In this document: in pieces, positions 50,064 to 60,495 of the stretch
Numbering within the stretch: position 1 is the stretch's first letter
How the letters are laid out: the number at the start of each line of letters is the position of its first letter
Assembly: GCF_001307275.1 (NCBI RefSeq)
Contig: NZ_CP012831.1
Location: forward strand, 2,232,001 to 2,296,000
Length of the DNA stretch: 64,000 nucleotides
Direction of reading: 5' to 3'
Source: Pseudomonas fluorescens
Lineage (GTDB): Bacteria; Pseudomonadota; Gammaproteobacteria; Pseudomonadales; Pseudomonadaceae
Position numbers and translations under genes: made by a program
The notes under the pieces: model-generated
What the model saw: the letters and a program-made list of their open reading frames with translations, nothing else
Database searches by the model: none
What the model was told of the DNA's origin: nothing

Positions 50064-51290
50064 TCAGGCCTGCGCGAATCCCTTGCCCTGCGCCGCCAGC
50101 TCGCCAATCACACGCGCGGGCTTCCACTGGTCGCCCTGCTTCGTTTCGAGTTCCAGCAGGCGTGCGTGGATGGCTTCCAGCCCTTGCTCGTCAGCCCAGG
50201 CCATCGGCCCGCCCTTGTCCGCAGGGAAGCCGTAGCCGTTGAGGTAGACCAGGTCGATAGCGTGGGCCGACTCGGCAATGCCTTCCTGCAGGATCTTCGC
50301 CCCCTCGTTGACCAGCGCCAGCAGGCAACGCTCGAGGATTTCCTCCGGGCCGATCTCGCGACGCTGGAACCCCAGCGCCTCACTGACTTGCAACACCAAC
50401 GCATCGACCTCGACATCATGCTCGGCCTGTCGACTGCCCGGCTCGTAGTGATAATACCCATTGCCGCTTTTCTGGCCGAACCGCCCCAGCTCGCACAGAC
50501 GATTGTCCACCTGCACCTCGGGAGCATCCTGGCCCTTGCCCGCCAACTCACGGGCGCGCCACTCCAGGTCGATGCCAACGACGTCGTACATGCGAAACGG
50601 TCCCATGGCGAAACCGAAGCCTTGCAACGCCGCATCCACCTGATGGGGGAACGCCCCCTCCAGCAACATCTTGCGCGCTTCCAGCACATACGGATGAAGC
50701 ATCCGGTTGCCGATGAAGCCATGGCAGTTGCCCGATATCACGCTGACCTTGCCCATGCGCTGGCCCAGCACCAGGGCCGCATCCAGCACCGCTTTGGAGG
50801 TTTGTGCGCCGCGAACGATCTCCAGCAGCTTCATGATGTGTGCCGGACTGAAGAAATGCAGGCCCAGGACCTGGGCTGGCCTGCGGGTGACGGCGGCGAT
50901 GGCATCGATGTCCAGCGCCGACGTGTTGCTCGCCAGGATGGCCTCGGGTTTGAGCAGGCCGTCCAGCTCGCGAAAGATGCTCTGTTTGAGCTCCAGGTTT
51001 TCGTAGACCGCTTCGATCACCAGGTCCACCTCACGGATCGCCGCGTAATCATCCGCCCGTGTCACCCGGGCGATCCGTGCATCTGCCTCATCCTGGTCGA
51101 TACGGCCCTGGCGCACACCATGGGCATAGGTCTCGGCCACGGCAACCAGTGCCTGCTCGAGCATCTGCGGATTGTTGTCGACCCACTGCACCGCCACGCC
51201 GGCGTTGGCCAGGCACATCACGATGCCCCGCCCCATGGTGCCGGCACCGACTACCGCGGCGCGCTGAATATCGAAAGGTGTCTGGCTCAT
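50064..51290 (-). CDS. 3-hydroxyacyl-CoA dehydrogenase family protein
   Basis: The dehydrogenase has 408 residues. It oxidises a 3-hydroxyacyl-CoA with NAD. Motifs: VVGAGTMGRGIVMCLANAGV (Rossmann), SNTSALDIDAIAAVTRRPAQ and VLGLHFFSPAHIMKLLEIVR. Also CHGFIGNRMLHPYVLEARKM, AMGPFRMYDVVGIDLEW and a second C-terminal copy (DLVYLNGYGFPADKGGPMAW). The double C-terminal domain without an enoyl hydratase part is like FadJ/FadB minus its N-terminal half. It heads a two-gene unit with the thioesterase; no thiolase is nearby. Confidence 0.9.
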   Translation of the reverse strand: MSQTPFDIQRAAVVGAGTMGRGIVMCLANAGVAVQWVDNNPQMLEQALVAVAETYAHGVRQGRIDQDEADARIARVTRADDYAAIREVDLVIEAVYENLELKQSIFRELDGLLKPEAILASNTSALDIDAIAAVTRRPAQVLGLHFFSPAHIMKLLEIVRGAQTSKAVLDAALVLGQRMGKVSVISGNCHGFIGNRMLHPYVLEARKMLLEGAFPHQVDAALQGFGFAMGPFRMYDVVGIDLEWRARELAGKGQDAPEVQVDNRLCELGRFGQKSGNGYYHYEPGSRQAEHDVEVDALVLQVSEALGFQRREIGPEEILERCLLALVNEGAKILQEGIAESAHAIDLVYLNGYGFPADKGGPMAWADEQGLEAIHARLLELETKQGDQWKPARVIGELAAQGKGFAQA

Positions 51291-51397
51291 GTTGGCTCTC
51301 TTGTTGGCGATCCGAAGACAGCCCTCACCTTAGTCAGCCGCCGAGTGTTTTTGAAATTTATTCGTGTGATGAAGGGCATTCAGCGGATGGATACAGC

Positions 51398-53326
51398 TCA
51401 CAGGTGCGCTTGAGTCCACTGGCGAACTTCCGCGTATGGATACGCTTCCAGCGCGGCATACCCAGGGATCTTCCGCGCCTTCAATCGGGTGAACAGCGGC
51501 ACGCTGATCCCGCACAGGAAGCGGGTGAGGCGCTCGGCAGACGGCACGCTGCCGCTGTGCTGCTCATGCTTGTGGATAAAATCGCCACACAGCGCCTCGA
51601 AGCTTTTATCCACAAGCGCCGGCAGCGCAGGCGGCTCCGGCAGGCGAGCGATCTGCCCATGGCACACCGAACAGTGGCCACACGGGTGGGGTGCACTGTC
51701 GTCGCCGAAATACTGCGCCAAGCGATGACCCAGGCAACGGTCGGTGGCGAACAATTCGAGCATGGCGTGGATCCGCGCGATTTCACCGTGTTCGTGCCGG
51801 GTGAAATAGGCATGCAGCTCGGCACTCAAGACCTGCACATCCAGGCCCGCTTCCAGCACGCTGTACACCTCGGTCATCTGCTTGCTTTCCAACTCGATCC
51901 AGCCCTTTTCCTGGAAATAATCCAGCGCCTTGACCACACGATTACGTTCAGCGTGGTACTGCTGGTACATCCCGTCGAAATCCACCGTGGCCCAGGTCCG
52001 GGCGCGACTGGAAGTCTGGATGATGGCCGCGACGAAGTCCCTTCGCTCACCTTCGAAGCGCTCCAGCAGCTCCTGGGGCTCGGTCAGGAACTTGAAGCGA
52101 TACTCCGCGAAATAGGCATAGCGCGGCGCGATCAGCCGGCGCAGCTCCAACTGGACCAACAACGTCTTGAGCGGCAGTTGCCGGATATTGCTCTGGTCCG
52201 CCAGCGGGCCCAGCAAGAACTCCCATTGCCCATCGGGGGCCGCGGCCTTCAGTTCGTCGAGTACGCAACGAATGCCTGCGAGCTCCGGCGTATCGCCGTA
52301 CACAAAGTTCTCCAGCACGTTGAGGCTGTCGCGGTTGGCCAGCACCAGGCAATCCGATGGCTGCCCGTCGCGCCCGGCCCGGCCGATTTCCTGGCTATAG
52401 TTTTCGATGGACTTGGGCAGGTCGAAATGCACGACGTTGCGAATATCGCTCTTGTCGATGCCCATGCCGAAAGCGATGGTGGCGACGATGCAATTGGATT
52501 GCCCGCCCATGAATCGCCGCTGGATGGCTTCGCGCTGCTCATGGGGCAAACCGGCGTGATAGGCCTCGGCCTCGATACCGTGCTGGCTCAGGTGCTCGGC
52601 GATCTGCTCGGCGGTTCGCTGCAAGGTGACATAGACGATGCTCGGCTGCCCGACGCGCGCGCCCAACCACTGCACCAGCCGTGCGCGCTTGGCGACACCC
52701 GGTACGGGCTCGACCAACAGATTGAGGTTAGGTCGGTAGAAACCGGTCGTCACCACATCGGCGGCGGCAATGGCGAATTTCGCCTGCATGTCGGCGATGA
52801 CCTTGGGTGTGGCGGTGGCCGTCAGCAGCAATACCTGGGGAATATTGAACTGGTGCTGGTAATCGGGAAGCTTGAGGTAGTCAGGTCGGAAGTTATGCCC
52901 CCACTCCGAAATACAGTGGGCCTCGTCCACCACCAGCAACGAAATCGGCACCTGCTGCAGGAAATTGCGAAAGCGCTCGTTCTTCAGGCGCTCCACGGAA
53001 ATCATCAGGATCTTCAACTCGCCCGAACGGGCCCGCGCCATAGCATCGTTGGCTTCGTCACGGCTCTGGGCCGAATCGATACTGGCCGCCGCGATGCCGT
53101 GGCGCTTGAGGAACACCAACTGGTCCTGCATCAACGCCAGCAGTGGCGAAACCACCAGGGTCAGGTGCGGCAAGAGCAGGGCCGGCAATTGATAACACAG
53201 GGACTTGCCCGAGCCGGTGGGGAAGATGGCCGCCGCCGACCGACCGGCCAGCACGGCGCCGATGGCCGCCTCCTGACCGGGACGAAACTGTGGATAACCG
53301 AAAACCTGTTCCAGGGTGCTGTGCAT
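51398..53326 (-). CDS. recQ: RecQ-family ATP-dependent DNA helicase
   Basis: The helicase has 642 residues. Walker A TGSGKSLCYQLPALLL with Lys41, DEAHCISEWGHNFRPDYLKL, TATATPKVIADM and the motif VI block ENYSQEIGRAGRDGQPSDCL mark a RecQ helicase. The zinc module RCLGHRLAQYFG...PHPCGHCSVC supplies four cysteines. The C-terminus (RFLCGISVPLFTRLKARKIP, GYAALEAYPYAEVRQWTQ) resembles an HRDC-like or RQC-like tail but not canonical HRDC. It unwinds DNA in recombination and repair. Transcribed alone. Confidence 0.93.
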   Translation of the reverse strand: MHSTLEQVFGYPQFRPGQEAAIGAVLAGRSAAAIFPTGSGKSLCYQLPALLLPHLTLVVSPLLALMQDQLVFLKRHGIAAASIDSAQSRDEANDAMARARSGELKILMISVERLKNERFRNFLQQVPISLLVVDEAHCISEWGHNFRPDYLKLPDYQHQFNIPQVLLLTATATPKVIADMQAKFAIAAADVVTTGFYRPNLNLLVEPVPGVAKRARLVQWLGARVGQPSIVYVTLQRTAEQIAEHLSQHGIEAEAYHAGLPHEQREAIQRRFMGGQSNCIVATIAFGMGIDKSDIRNVVHFDLPKSIENYSQEIGRAGRDGQPSDCLVLANRDSLNVLENFVYGDTPELAGIRCVLDELKAAAPDGQWEFLLGPLADQSNIRQLPLKTLLVQLELRRLIAPRYAYFAEYRFKFLTEPQELLERFEGERRDFVAAIIQTSSRARTWATVDFDGMYQQYHAERNRVVKALDYFQEKGWIELESKQMTEVYSVLEAGLDVQVLSAELHAYFTRHEHGEIARIHAMLELFATDRCLGHRLAQYFGDDSAPHPCGHCSVCHGQIARLPEPPALPALVDKSFEALCGDFIHKHEQHSGSVPSAERLTRFLCGISVPLFTRLKARKIPGYAALEAYPYAEVRQWTQAHL

Positions 53327-53583
53327 GCGCGGTCGCTCCTTTGACTGCTGCGAGACCCAAAGACTAGCGGGACAACGCAGCGCGTCGAGAAAAGGTCGGG
53401 GGTAAAAACGATACTGGATGATACAGCGTCGAGCGCCTTTGCCTTGCCACGAGCAGATACAAATCCGGGCAATTTGATGTCTCGTCCCGACTTCGCCACC
53501 ACGGTAAGGTGCGCCGAAAACTCATGCTGTACGTCAAGGCCAGGAAGCCTGACGCTCGATTTCAATTCTTCAAGGAACGAACC

Positions 53584-54648
53584 ATGCCACACCCATTTTC
53601 CGCTCTACGCGCGCTGACGATCACATCGGCCTCATTACTCGCCGGTTGCTTGACCATCCCCGATCCACCCGGCGTGGATCCCACCCAGTTCGAAACCCCG
53701 GAGTATCACGCTCAACAAGGCTTGGCCGTCGTCAAGGCATCAGCGCTCTACGCTCGTGGCGGGACTGGCCAGGATGTTGTCGTGGCGTTGATCGACTCGG
53801 GGCTCAACGCCAGCCTCGAGGAGTTCGAGGGCAGACTGGGTGATCCTGGATTCGACCATGTCGAAGGCCGTCCCGGCACCGTTGACCGCATCGGTCATGG
53901 CACGCAGATGGCCGGTATTCTCGCCGCCAACAAGGACGACCGGGGCATGCACGGCATCGCGTTCAATGCGCGGTTGATCCCCTTTCGCTTTGGCGACGAC
54001 AACGAGCCGTTTTTCTTCGACAGCGAAATCGCCCGGTCCTGGCAAAGTGGTTTTGACAAGGGTGCCCGGCTGTTCAACAACTCGTGGGCCAACGCCATTC
54101 CCGCCACCGAGATCAATGAGGCGCGCTACAACCAGGTGATGCCCGACTCCCTGGCCGTCGCTCGAAAACTGGTCGCGGACGGCGCCGTGTTGGTCTTCCC
54201 CACCGGTAACGAACTCAAGCGCGAGCCCCTGGCCGAGCCAGGGCTGCCGGTCGCATTGCCAGAACTGGAAAAAGGCTGGATCGCAGTGGTGGCGTTGAAG
54301 AACGACGGCAGCGCCATCAATGGCAAATCCAACTATTGCGGCGTCGCAGCCGCCTGGTGCATCGCCGTTCCCGGCGGCGACGCCGGTGCACAGGCCGGCC
54401 TGCTCACCGTTGGCAAGGACGGCCGCTACGTGCAGACCGCTGGCACATCTCCCGCCGCCGCGTTGGTCAGTGGCGCACTGGCGGCGCTACAAAGCCTTCA
54501 CCCGCAACTCAGCCCGCAGCAGATACGCGAACATCTGCTGGCGACAGCCAACCGCACAGGTATCTACGCCAACAGCGAAGCCTATGGCAGAGGATTGATG
54601 GACCTTGAGGCCGCCGTACTACGCATGCCTGAACAGATGGCTGACTGA
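53584..54648 (+). CDS. Subtilisin-like (S8) serine protease lipoprotein
   Basis: The product is 354 residues from ATG 53584. A lipoprotein signal with lipobox LLAG|C places Cys22 at the membrane, followed by LTIPDPPGVDPTQ. The S8 triad is Asp71 in VVVALIDSGLNASL, His105 in DRIGHGTQMAGILA and the Ser in QTAGTSPAAALVSGALAALQ; the oxyanion Asn is in VLVFPTGNELK. No inhibitor propeptide and no autotransporter barrel are seen. It is a surface or periplasmic protease with unknown substrate. A tiny lipoprotein gene with a similar start follows. Confidence 0.88.
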   Translation: MPHPFSALRALTITSASLLAGCLTIPDPPGVDPTQFETPEYHAQQGLAVVKASALYARGGTGQDVVVALIDSGLNASLEEFEGRLGDPGFDHVEGRPGTVDRIGHGTQMAGILAANKDDRGMHGIAFNARLIPFRFGDDNEPFFFDSEIARSWQSGFDKGARLFNNSWANAIPATEINEARYNQVMPDSLAVARKLVADGAVLVFPTGNELKREPLAEPGLPVALPELEKGWIAVVALKNDGSAINGKSNYCGVAAAWCIAVPGGDAGAQAGLLTVGKDGRYVQTAGTSPAAALVSGALAALQSLHPQLSPQQIREHLLATANRTGIYANSEAYGRGLMDLEAAVLRMPEQMAD

Positions 54649-54769
54649 ACCCAAACCCCTATCGCTCGCGAGCCTGGCAGCAATCGACTCGCGATACCCA
54701 TGAACACTTTGCGCCTGGCCCACCAACGGCAGGACGCCCGCGGTTCGCAGCTTGAAAAAGGAAGTAACC

Positions 54770-54901
54770 ATGTCGCACAAACTGAACCTACCTACCGTCC
54801 TGATGCTGTCCCTACTACTGGGCGGATGCATGAAATTCCCCGACGACCCGCCAATCCTCGCGACGGTCAAAACCGCAATCGCGACGCCTGCGATTTCTTG
54901 A
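54770..54901 (+). CDS. Very small lipoprotein (43 aa)
   Basis: The frame MSHKLNLPTVLMLSLLLGGC gives a lipobox (LLGG|C20), then MKFPDDPPILATVKTAIATP and ends AIS before TGA at 54899. An AAAGGAAG ribosome site is ideally spaced before ATG 54770. It begins with CMKFPDDPP, echoing CLTIPDPPG of the S8 protease 120 bp upstream. It may be a processed partner or an inhibitor or chaperone of that protease; that is inference. Confidence 0.6.
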   Translation: MSHKLNLPTVLMLSLLLGGCMKFPDDPPILATVKTAIATPAIS

Positions 54902-54992
54902 TTGCAGCGTTCTTCTTTTTCCAACGGGCAACGATTTCCCCCTAAACTTTCCACCGGTACAGACGCACCTCTTTTATTCTGGACATTTCATC

Positions 54993-55346
54993 ATGCACCT
55001 TGCGCCAGACTTCCCCGATGACCATGCCATGCGCCAACTCATGGAGCTGCTCCACGAAGAAATCGGCCTGCCTGAACGCAAGACGATTCGCCTGGGCACT
55101 GCGATCAATCTCGACTTGGGTTGCGATGGCGCGGACGCCCGGCACCTGATGGAGGCACTGGAGGAGCGGTTCGCCATCGAGCTCATCGACTACGACGCCT
55201 ACCGCTATTTCCAGCCTGAAGGGTTCGATGTATTTCAAAAGCGCAGGGCCAAGGGCCGGGGGAACAAGCTGCCACTGACCATCGGCATGCTTTACAAGGC
55301 GATCAAGGCACAGCGATGGGATACGCGGGAAGTGGAAGAGGCCTAG
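54993..55346 (+). CDS. DUF1493-like acyl-carrier-like protein
   Basis: The product is 117 residues. MRQLMELLHEEIGLPERKTI, INLDLGCDGADARHLMEALE, ERFAIELIDYDAYRYFQPEG and a basic C-terminus follow the DUF1493 pattern, whose fold resembles acyl carrier proteins but with Asp in place of the phosphopantetheine Ser (LGCDGADA). Function unknown. It is convergent with pckA and separated by a terminator that serves both. Confidence 0.72.
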   Translation: MHLAPDFPDDHAMRQLMELLHEEIGLPERKTIRLGTAINLDLGCDGADARHLMEALEERFAIELIDYDAYRYFQPEGFDVFQKRRAKGRGNKLPLTIGMLYKAIKAQRWDTREVEEA

Positions 55347-55376
55347 CTGATCGGCGCGCCTCAAATAGCCGTCCAC

Positions 55377-55407
55377 AAAAAACCGCCCATGATGGGCGGT
55401 TTTTTTC
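55377..55407. terminator. Bidirectional terminator
   Basis: AAAAAACCGCCCAT and ATGGGCGGTTTTTTT form a compact hairpin with T runs on both sides. It lies between the DUF1493 gene (plus) and pckA (minus), serving both. Confidence 0.9.
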
Positions 55408-55423
55408 ATTCACCAACCAAGCC

Positions 55424-57028
<1,605 letters not shown>

Positions 57029-57146
57029 CTACTACCCGAAAAAAGTGGGCCGGATTATGCCAGAAAAGCCCAAAAAAAGTAGGGCCCTCCCGTCAGTACG
57101 GCGTAAATCCGGCGTTTGCCAGGAGATTTACCTGCGCTGAACCGTT

Positions 57147-58049
57147 TTAGTGTCGAGTATCTGACGGTGTGTCGACACCCGCACCGGCGAACAATTGAGC
57201 GATGTCCGCCGCGTCGAACAGGTAGCGCTCGTTGCAGAACTGGCAGTCGATCTCGATGGCACCGCCATGCTCGATCACCAGTTGCTGCGCATCTTCCAGA
57301 CCCAGACTGACCAGCGCATTGCCGGAACGTTCACGAGAGCAGCTGCATTGGAAGCGCAACGGCTGGCCGTCGAACAAGCGTACCTGCTCCTCGTGATAGA
57401 GGCGATGCAGCACGGTTTCGTTGTCCAGGCTCAGCAGTTCATCGGCGCTCAGGGTGCTGGCCAGAGCGGTGATGTGCTGCCAACTGGCGTCGCGTTCCTC
57501 GGTGTCGCGAAGGCGATCGGCGGGCAGTTGTTGCAGCAGCAGACCCCGCGCGCGCCGCCCGTCGGCGTAGAGCCAGAAACGGGTATTGGTCTGCTGGGAC
57601 ATGACGAAGTAGTTGGTGAAGCACTCGGCCAGGGTCGCGCCGTCGAGATCGACGATGCCCTGGTAGCGCTTGCCGTGGGTAGGGTCCACCGTCAGGGCCA
57701 GCACGCCGTCGGGCATCATGTCGGCCAGGGTCGCGTCGGGCGCGATCTGCTCGGCGTGATAACGGGCCAGGCCACGGATCTCGCGCTCGCTGGAGCACTC
57801 GATCATCAGCAGCGGGACCGGACCTTCGGAACGCGCCTGGAGAATCAGCAAGCCATCGAACTTCAAGGTGCCCACCAGCAACGCCGCAGCCGCCATCAGC
57901 TCGCCGAGCAGTTGTGCGACCGGCTCCGGATAGGGGTGCTTGGCGAGGACTTCGGCGTAGCTACGCTCCAACGCCACCAGCTCGCCACGGGCGTCGCTGT
58001 CATCGAAGATGAAACGTTGGGTGTAGTCGGTATCCGGTAAATCAGTCAT
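57147..58049 (-). CDS. hslO: Redox-regulated chaperone Hsp33
   Basis: The product is 300 residues from ATG 58049 ([20 protein letters not shown]); a TTG at 58076 is a weaker alternative. Hsp33 holds unfolded proteins under oxidative stress after its zinc is lost. The C-terminal zinc switch has four Cys: [10 protein letters not shown] and [10 protein letters not shown]. Internal motifs [40 protein letters not shown] and [18 protein letters not shown] are standard. hslR lies upstream on the same strand, as in E. coli, though 237 bp with a REP pair separate them. Confidence 0.95.
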   Translation of the reverse strand: MTDLPDTDYTQRFIFDDSDARGELVALERSYAEVLAKHPYPEPVAQLLGELMAAAALLVGTLKFDGLLILQARSEGPVPLLMIECSSEREIRGLARYHAEQIAPDATLADMMPDGVLALTVDPTHGKRYQGIVDLDGATLAECFTNYFVMSQQTNTRFWLYADGRRARGLLLQQLPADRLRDTEERDASWQHITALASTLSADELLSLDNETVLHRLYHEEQVRLFDGQPLRFQCSCSRERSGNALVSLGLEDAQQLVIEHGGAIEIDCQFCNERYLFDAADIAQLFAGAGVDTPSDTRH

Positions 58050-58169
58050 AGGATCTGGTATCTGAGGTGATGACAAATGATGGCGGGCATTTTATGGGCA
58101 TTCAGGGTGGGTTCCAAGCAAGGCTTGGGTTTGCCTGACGGGAAGAGACCGATGCCTCAATCCGAATGG

Positions 58170-58270
58170 TCATTGTGGCGAGGGAGCTTGCTCCCGCTCG
58201 GTTGCGCAGCGACCGTCAGATTTTGGGGCCGCTACGCAGCCCAGCGGGAGCAAGCTCCCTCGCCACGGGC
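58170..58270. repeat. Inverted REP pair
   Basis: TTGTGGCGAGGGAGCTTGCTCC with CGCTCGG at the left, TTGCGCAGC, then GCGGGAGCAAGCTCCCTCGC with CACGG at the right. It fills the gap between hslO and hslR. Confidence 0.87.
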
Positions 58271-58285
58271 CTTGCGCCAGCCTTT

Positions 58286-58711
58286 TTATTCGTTATTGCT
58301 GCCGTGAAACTTGAACAGGTCCCGGCGCTGCTTCTTGCTCGGCTTGCCATCGGTACTGACCCCCAATGCGCCGGCCTTGCGTTGCGCGGCGGCGGCTTCG
58401 CGCTTGGCGATGCTGGCTTCGGTTTCGCGATACAACGCCTGCGCTTCAGGTGCGCCGCGACGCACGATCGACAGGGCCTCGACCACCACGGTCTTTTCAT
58501 CGAACCCGGTGCGGATGACAAACTCATCGCCGATGCGGGGCTCCTTGCCCGGCTTGCAGCGCTCTCCCCGGTGATGGACCTTGCCGCTTTCGATGGCGGT
58601 CTTGGCCAGGGCCCGCGTCTTGTAGAAGCGCGCCGCCCACAACCATTTATCGAGACGGACCTTGTCGTCTTCTTCCTTTTTTTGTGCCACTGCAATTCCT
58701 CTTTCTGCCAT
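58286..58711 (-). CDS. hslR: Ribosome-associated heat-shock protein Hsp15
   Basis: The protein has 141 residues from ATG 58711. The S4-like RNA-binding domain reads DKVRLDKWLWAARFYKTRAL, ALAKTAIESGKVHHRGERCK and RIGDEFVIRTGFDEKTVVVE. Hsp15 binds 50S subunits that carry a nascent chain and helps recycle them after heat shock. The lysine/arginine-rich tail (KPSKKQRRDLFKFHGS) fits the family. The divergent rimB-rimK operon starts 215 bp away. Confidence 0.93.
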   Translation of the reverse strand: MAERGIAVAQKKEEDDKVRLDKWLWAARFYKTRALAKTAIESGKVHHRGERCKPGKEPRIGDEFVIRTGFDEKTVVVEALSIVRRGAPEAQALYRETEASIAKREAAAAQRKAGALGVSTDGKPSKKQRRDLFKFHGSNNE

Positions 58712-58768
58712 TAGCCGGAACTGTACTACCGTTTTTGTCGAGCGCACGAATCAGGCCCGACGGATAGA

Positions 58769-58939
58769 ATGCCCGCCAAACCGACGCCATACCCATCGCT
58801 TCGGCCGGAATCGGTTACAAGCACACACAAGTGCGTAGATAACTGTCGCCATTTTGTGATTATTCTGCGTGAATACCGCGATTCGCGGAGTCCACGATCC
58901 GATGCACTGATCGCAGGTTTTTTTATTGAAGACTTTTGA
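58769..58939 (+). CDS. Possible small ORF (56 aa) overlapping the rimB start
   Basis: An unbroken frame from ATG 58769 to TGA 58937 reads MPAKPTPYPSLRPESVTSTH, CVDNCRHFVIILREYRDSRS and ends FIEDF, overlapping the TTG start of rimB by 14 bp. No ribosome site or family resemblance is evident. A coupling ORF is one explanation; chance is another. Confidence 0.3.
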   Translation: MPAKPTPYPSLRPESVTSTHKCVDNCRHFVIILREYRDSRSPRSDALIAGFFIEDF

Positions 58940-59408
58940 CCATTTGACCGTTGTCGGCCTGCGCGAGTGGGTGGCGCTCCCGGATCTGGGAGTCGTGGGC
59001 CTGCGGGCAAAAATCGACACCGGGGCCAGCACCTCCAGCCTGCATGCCACTGACATCGAGCCGTTCGAGCGCGATGGCGAAAAGTGGGTGCGCTTCACGG
59101 CGCACCTTGGCACGGTGGTGCAATTGCGCCATCGCCGCTGCGAAGCCCCGCTGGTGGCGCGCAAGACCATAAAGAGTTCCAACGGCCACGCTCAGGTCCG
59201 CTACGTGATCAGCACCACGTTGGCGCTGGGTGACCGGGTCTGGCGGGTCGAGTTCACCCTCGCCTGCCGCAAATCCATGCGATATCGCCTGTTACTGGGT
59301 TCCAAAGCCTTGATCGACGGCCAACTGGTGGTCAATCCGGGCACCAAATATGTTCAAGAAAAGCCGGCATTCCCGGTGTCCACTACCTCTGCCACAGGTG
59401 TTGCATGA
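58926..59408 (+). CDS. rimB: RimK-associated retropepsin-like protease
   Basis: The product has 160 residues from a TTG at 58926 ([20 protein letters not shown]). It has a retropepsin-like motif [18 protein letters not shown] with catalytic Asp31, and [20 protein letters not shown] as the partner region. It is the ATP-dependent zinc-protease-annotated family described in Pseudomonas as RimB, which regulates RimK-mediated ribosomal S6 glutamation. The stop overlaps rimK in an ATGA. The usual rimA is not evident next to it. Confidence 0.87.
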   Translation: MKTFDHLTVVGLREWVALPDLGVVGLRAKIDTGASTSSLHATDIEPFERDGEKWVRFTAHLGTVVQLRHRRCEAPLVARKTIKSSNGHAQVRYVISTTLALGDRVWRVEFTLACRKSMRYRLLLGSKALIDGQLVVNPGTKYVQEKPAFPVSTTSATGVA

Positions 59409-60310
59409 AGATCGCTGTGCTGTCGCGTAATCCGCGTCTGTATTCCACTCGTCGCCTGGTTGAAGCCGGGACCGAACGTGGCCATGAAATGGTGGTGATC
59501 GATACCCTGCGCGCCTACATGAACATCGCCAGCCACAAGCCGCAGATCCACTACCGTGGCAAGCCGCTGGAAGGGTTCGACGCGGTGATCCCGCGCATCG
59601 GCGCATCGGTGACGTTCTATGGTTGCGCGGTGTTGCGCCAGTTCGAAATGATGGGGGTGTTTCCCCTCAACGAGTCCGTGGCCATCGCCCGTTCCCGGGA
59701 CAAGCTGCGCTCGCTGCAATTGCTGTCACGGCGCGGGATCGGCCTGCCGGTCACCGGTTTTGCCCACTCGCCCGACGACATTCCCGACCTGATCGCGATG
59801 GTCAACGGCGCACCGCTGGTGATCAAGGTGCTGGAAGGCACCCAGGGCATCGGGGTGGTCCTGTGTGAAACCGCGACGGCGGCGGAGTCGGTGATCGAGG
59901 CATTCATGGGCCTGAAGCAGAACATCATGGTCCAGGAATACATCAAGGAAGCCGGTGGCGCCGACATTCGCTGCTTCGTGGTCGGCGACAAAGTGATTGC
60001 CTCGATGAAACGCCAGGCCAAGCCCGGTGAGTTCCGCTCCAACCTGCATCGCGGTGGTAGCGCCAGCCTGATCAAAATCACCCCGGAAGAGCGCATGACC
60101 GCCCTGCGGGCCGCAAAGGTCATGGGCCTGGCCGTGGCGGGCGTGGACATCCTGCGCTCCAACCACGGGCCACTGGTGATGGAGGTCAACTCCTCGCCGG
60201 GCCTGGAAGGCATCGAGACCACCACCAGCAAGAACGTGGCGGGGATCATCATCGAGCACCTGGAAAAAAATGGCGGGCCGAACATGACCCGGACCAAAGG
60301 AAAGGGCTGA
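59405..60310 (+). CDS. rimK: Ribosomal protein S6 glutamate ligase
   Basis: The ligase has 301 residues, standard size. This ATP-grasp ligase adds glutamates to the C-terminus of S6 and tunes the translated proteome. Motifs: [20 protein letters not shown], the N-terminal [23 protein letters not shown]-binding [39 protein letters not shown] and ligand residues in [15 protein letters not shown] and [14 protein letters not shown]. It is coupled to rimB by a 4 bp overlap. In fluorescent pseudomonads RimK is linked to c-di-GMP and motility. Confidence 0.95.
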   Translation: MKIAVLSRNPRLYSTRRLVEAGTERGHEMVVIDTLRAYMNIASHKPQIHYRGKPLEGFDAVIPRIGASVTFYGCAVLRQFEMMGVFPLNESVAIARSRDKLRSLQLLSRRGIGLPVTGFAHSPDDIPDLIAMVNGAPLVIKVLEGTQGIGVVLCETATAAESVIEAFMGLKQNIMVQEYIKEAGGADIRCFVVGDKVIASMKRQAKPGEFRSNLHRGGSASLIKITPEERMTALRAAKVMGLAVAGVDILRSNHGPLVMEVNSSPGLEGIETTTSKNVAGIIIEHLEKNGGPNMTRTKGKG

Positions 60311-60324
60311 GCCAACACAAAACC

Positions 60325-60464
60325 CTATGGGAGCGAGCCTTTGTGGGAGCCGAGCTTGTGTGGGAGCCGAGCTTGCTCGCGATAGTGGTGCGCCAGTCGA
60401 GATCAACTTTACTGATCCACCGCCATCGCGAGCAAGCTCGGCTCCCACAGGTCCTCTGGTTCCC
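60325..60464. repeat. REP cluster
   Basis: Three REP starts in a row (ATGGGAGCGAGC, TGTGGGAGCCGAGC, TGTGTGGGAGCCGAGCTTGC), then the inverted partner GCGAGCAAGCTCGGCTCCCA with CAGG. The tandem short units look like a stuttering REP. It lies between rimK and envZ. Confidence 0.82.
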
Positions 60465-60495
60465 ACAGGTTCTCTGCCTTACTTGAGAGAGATGG

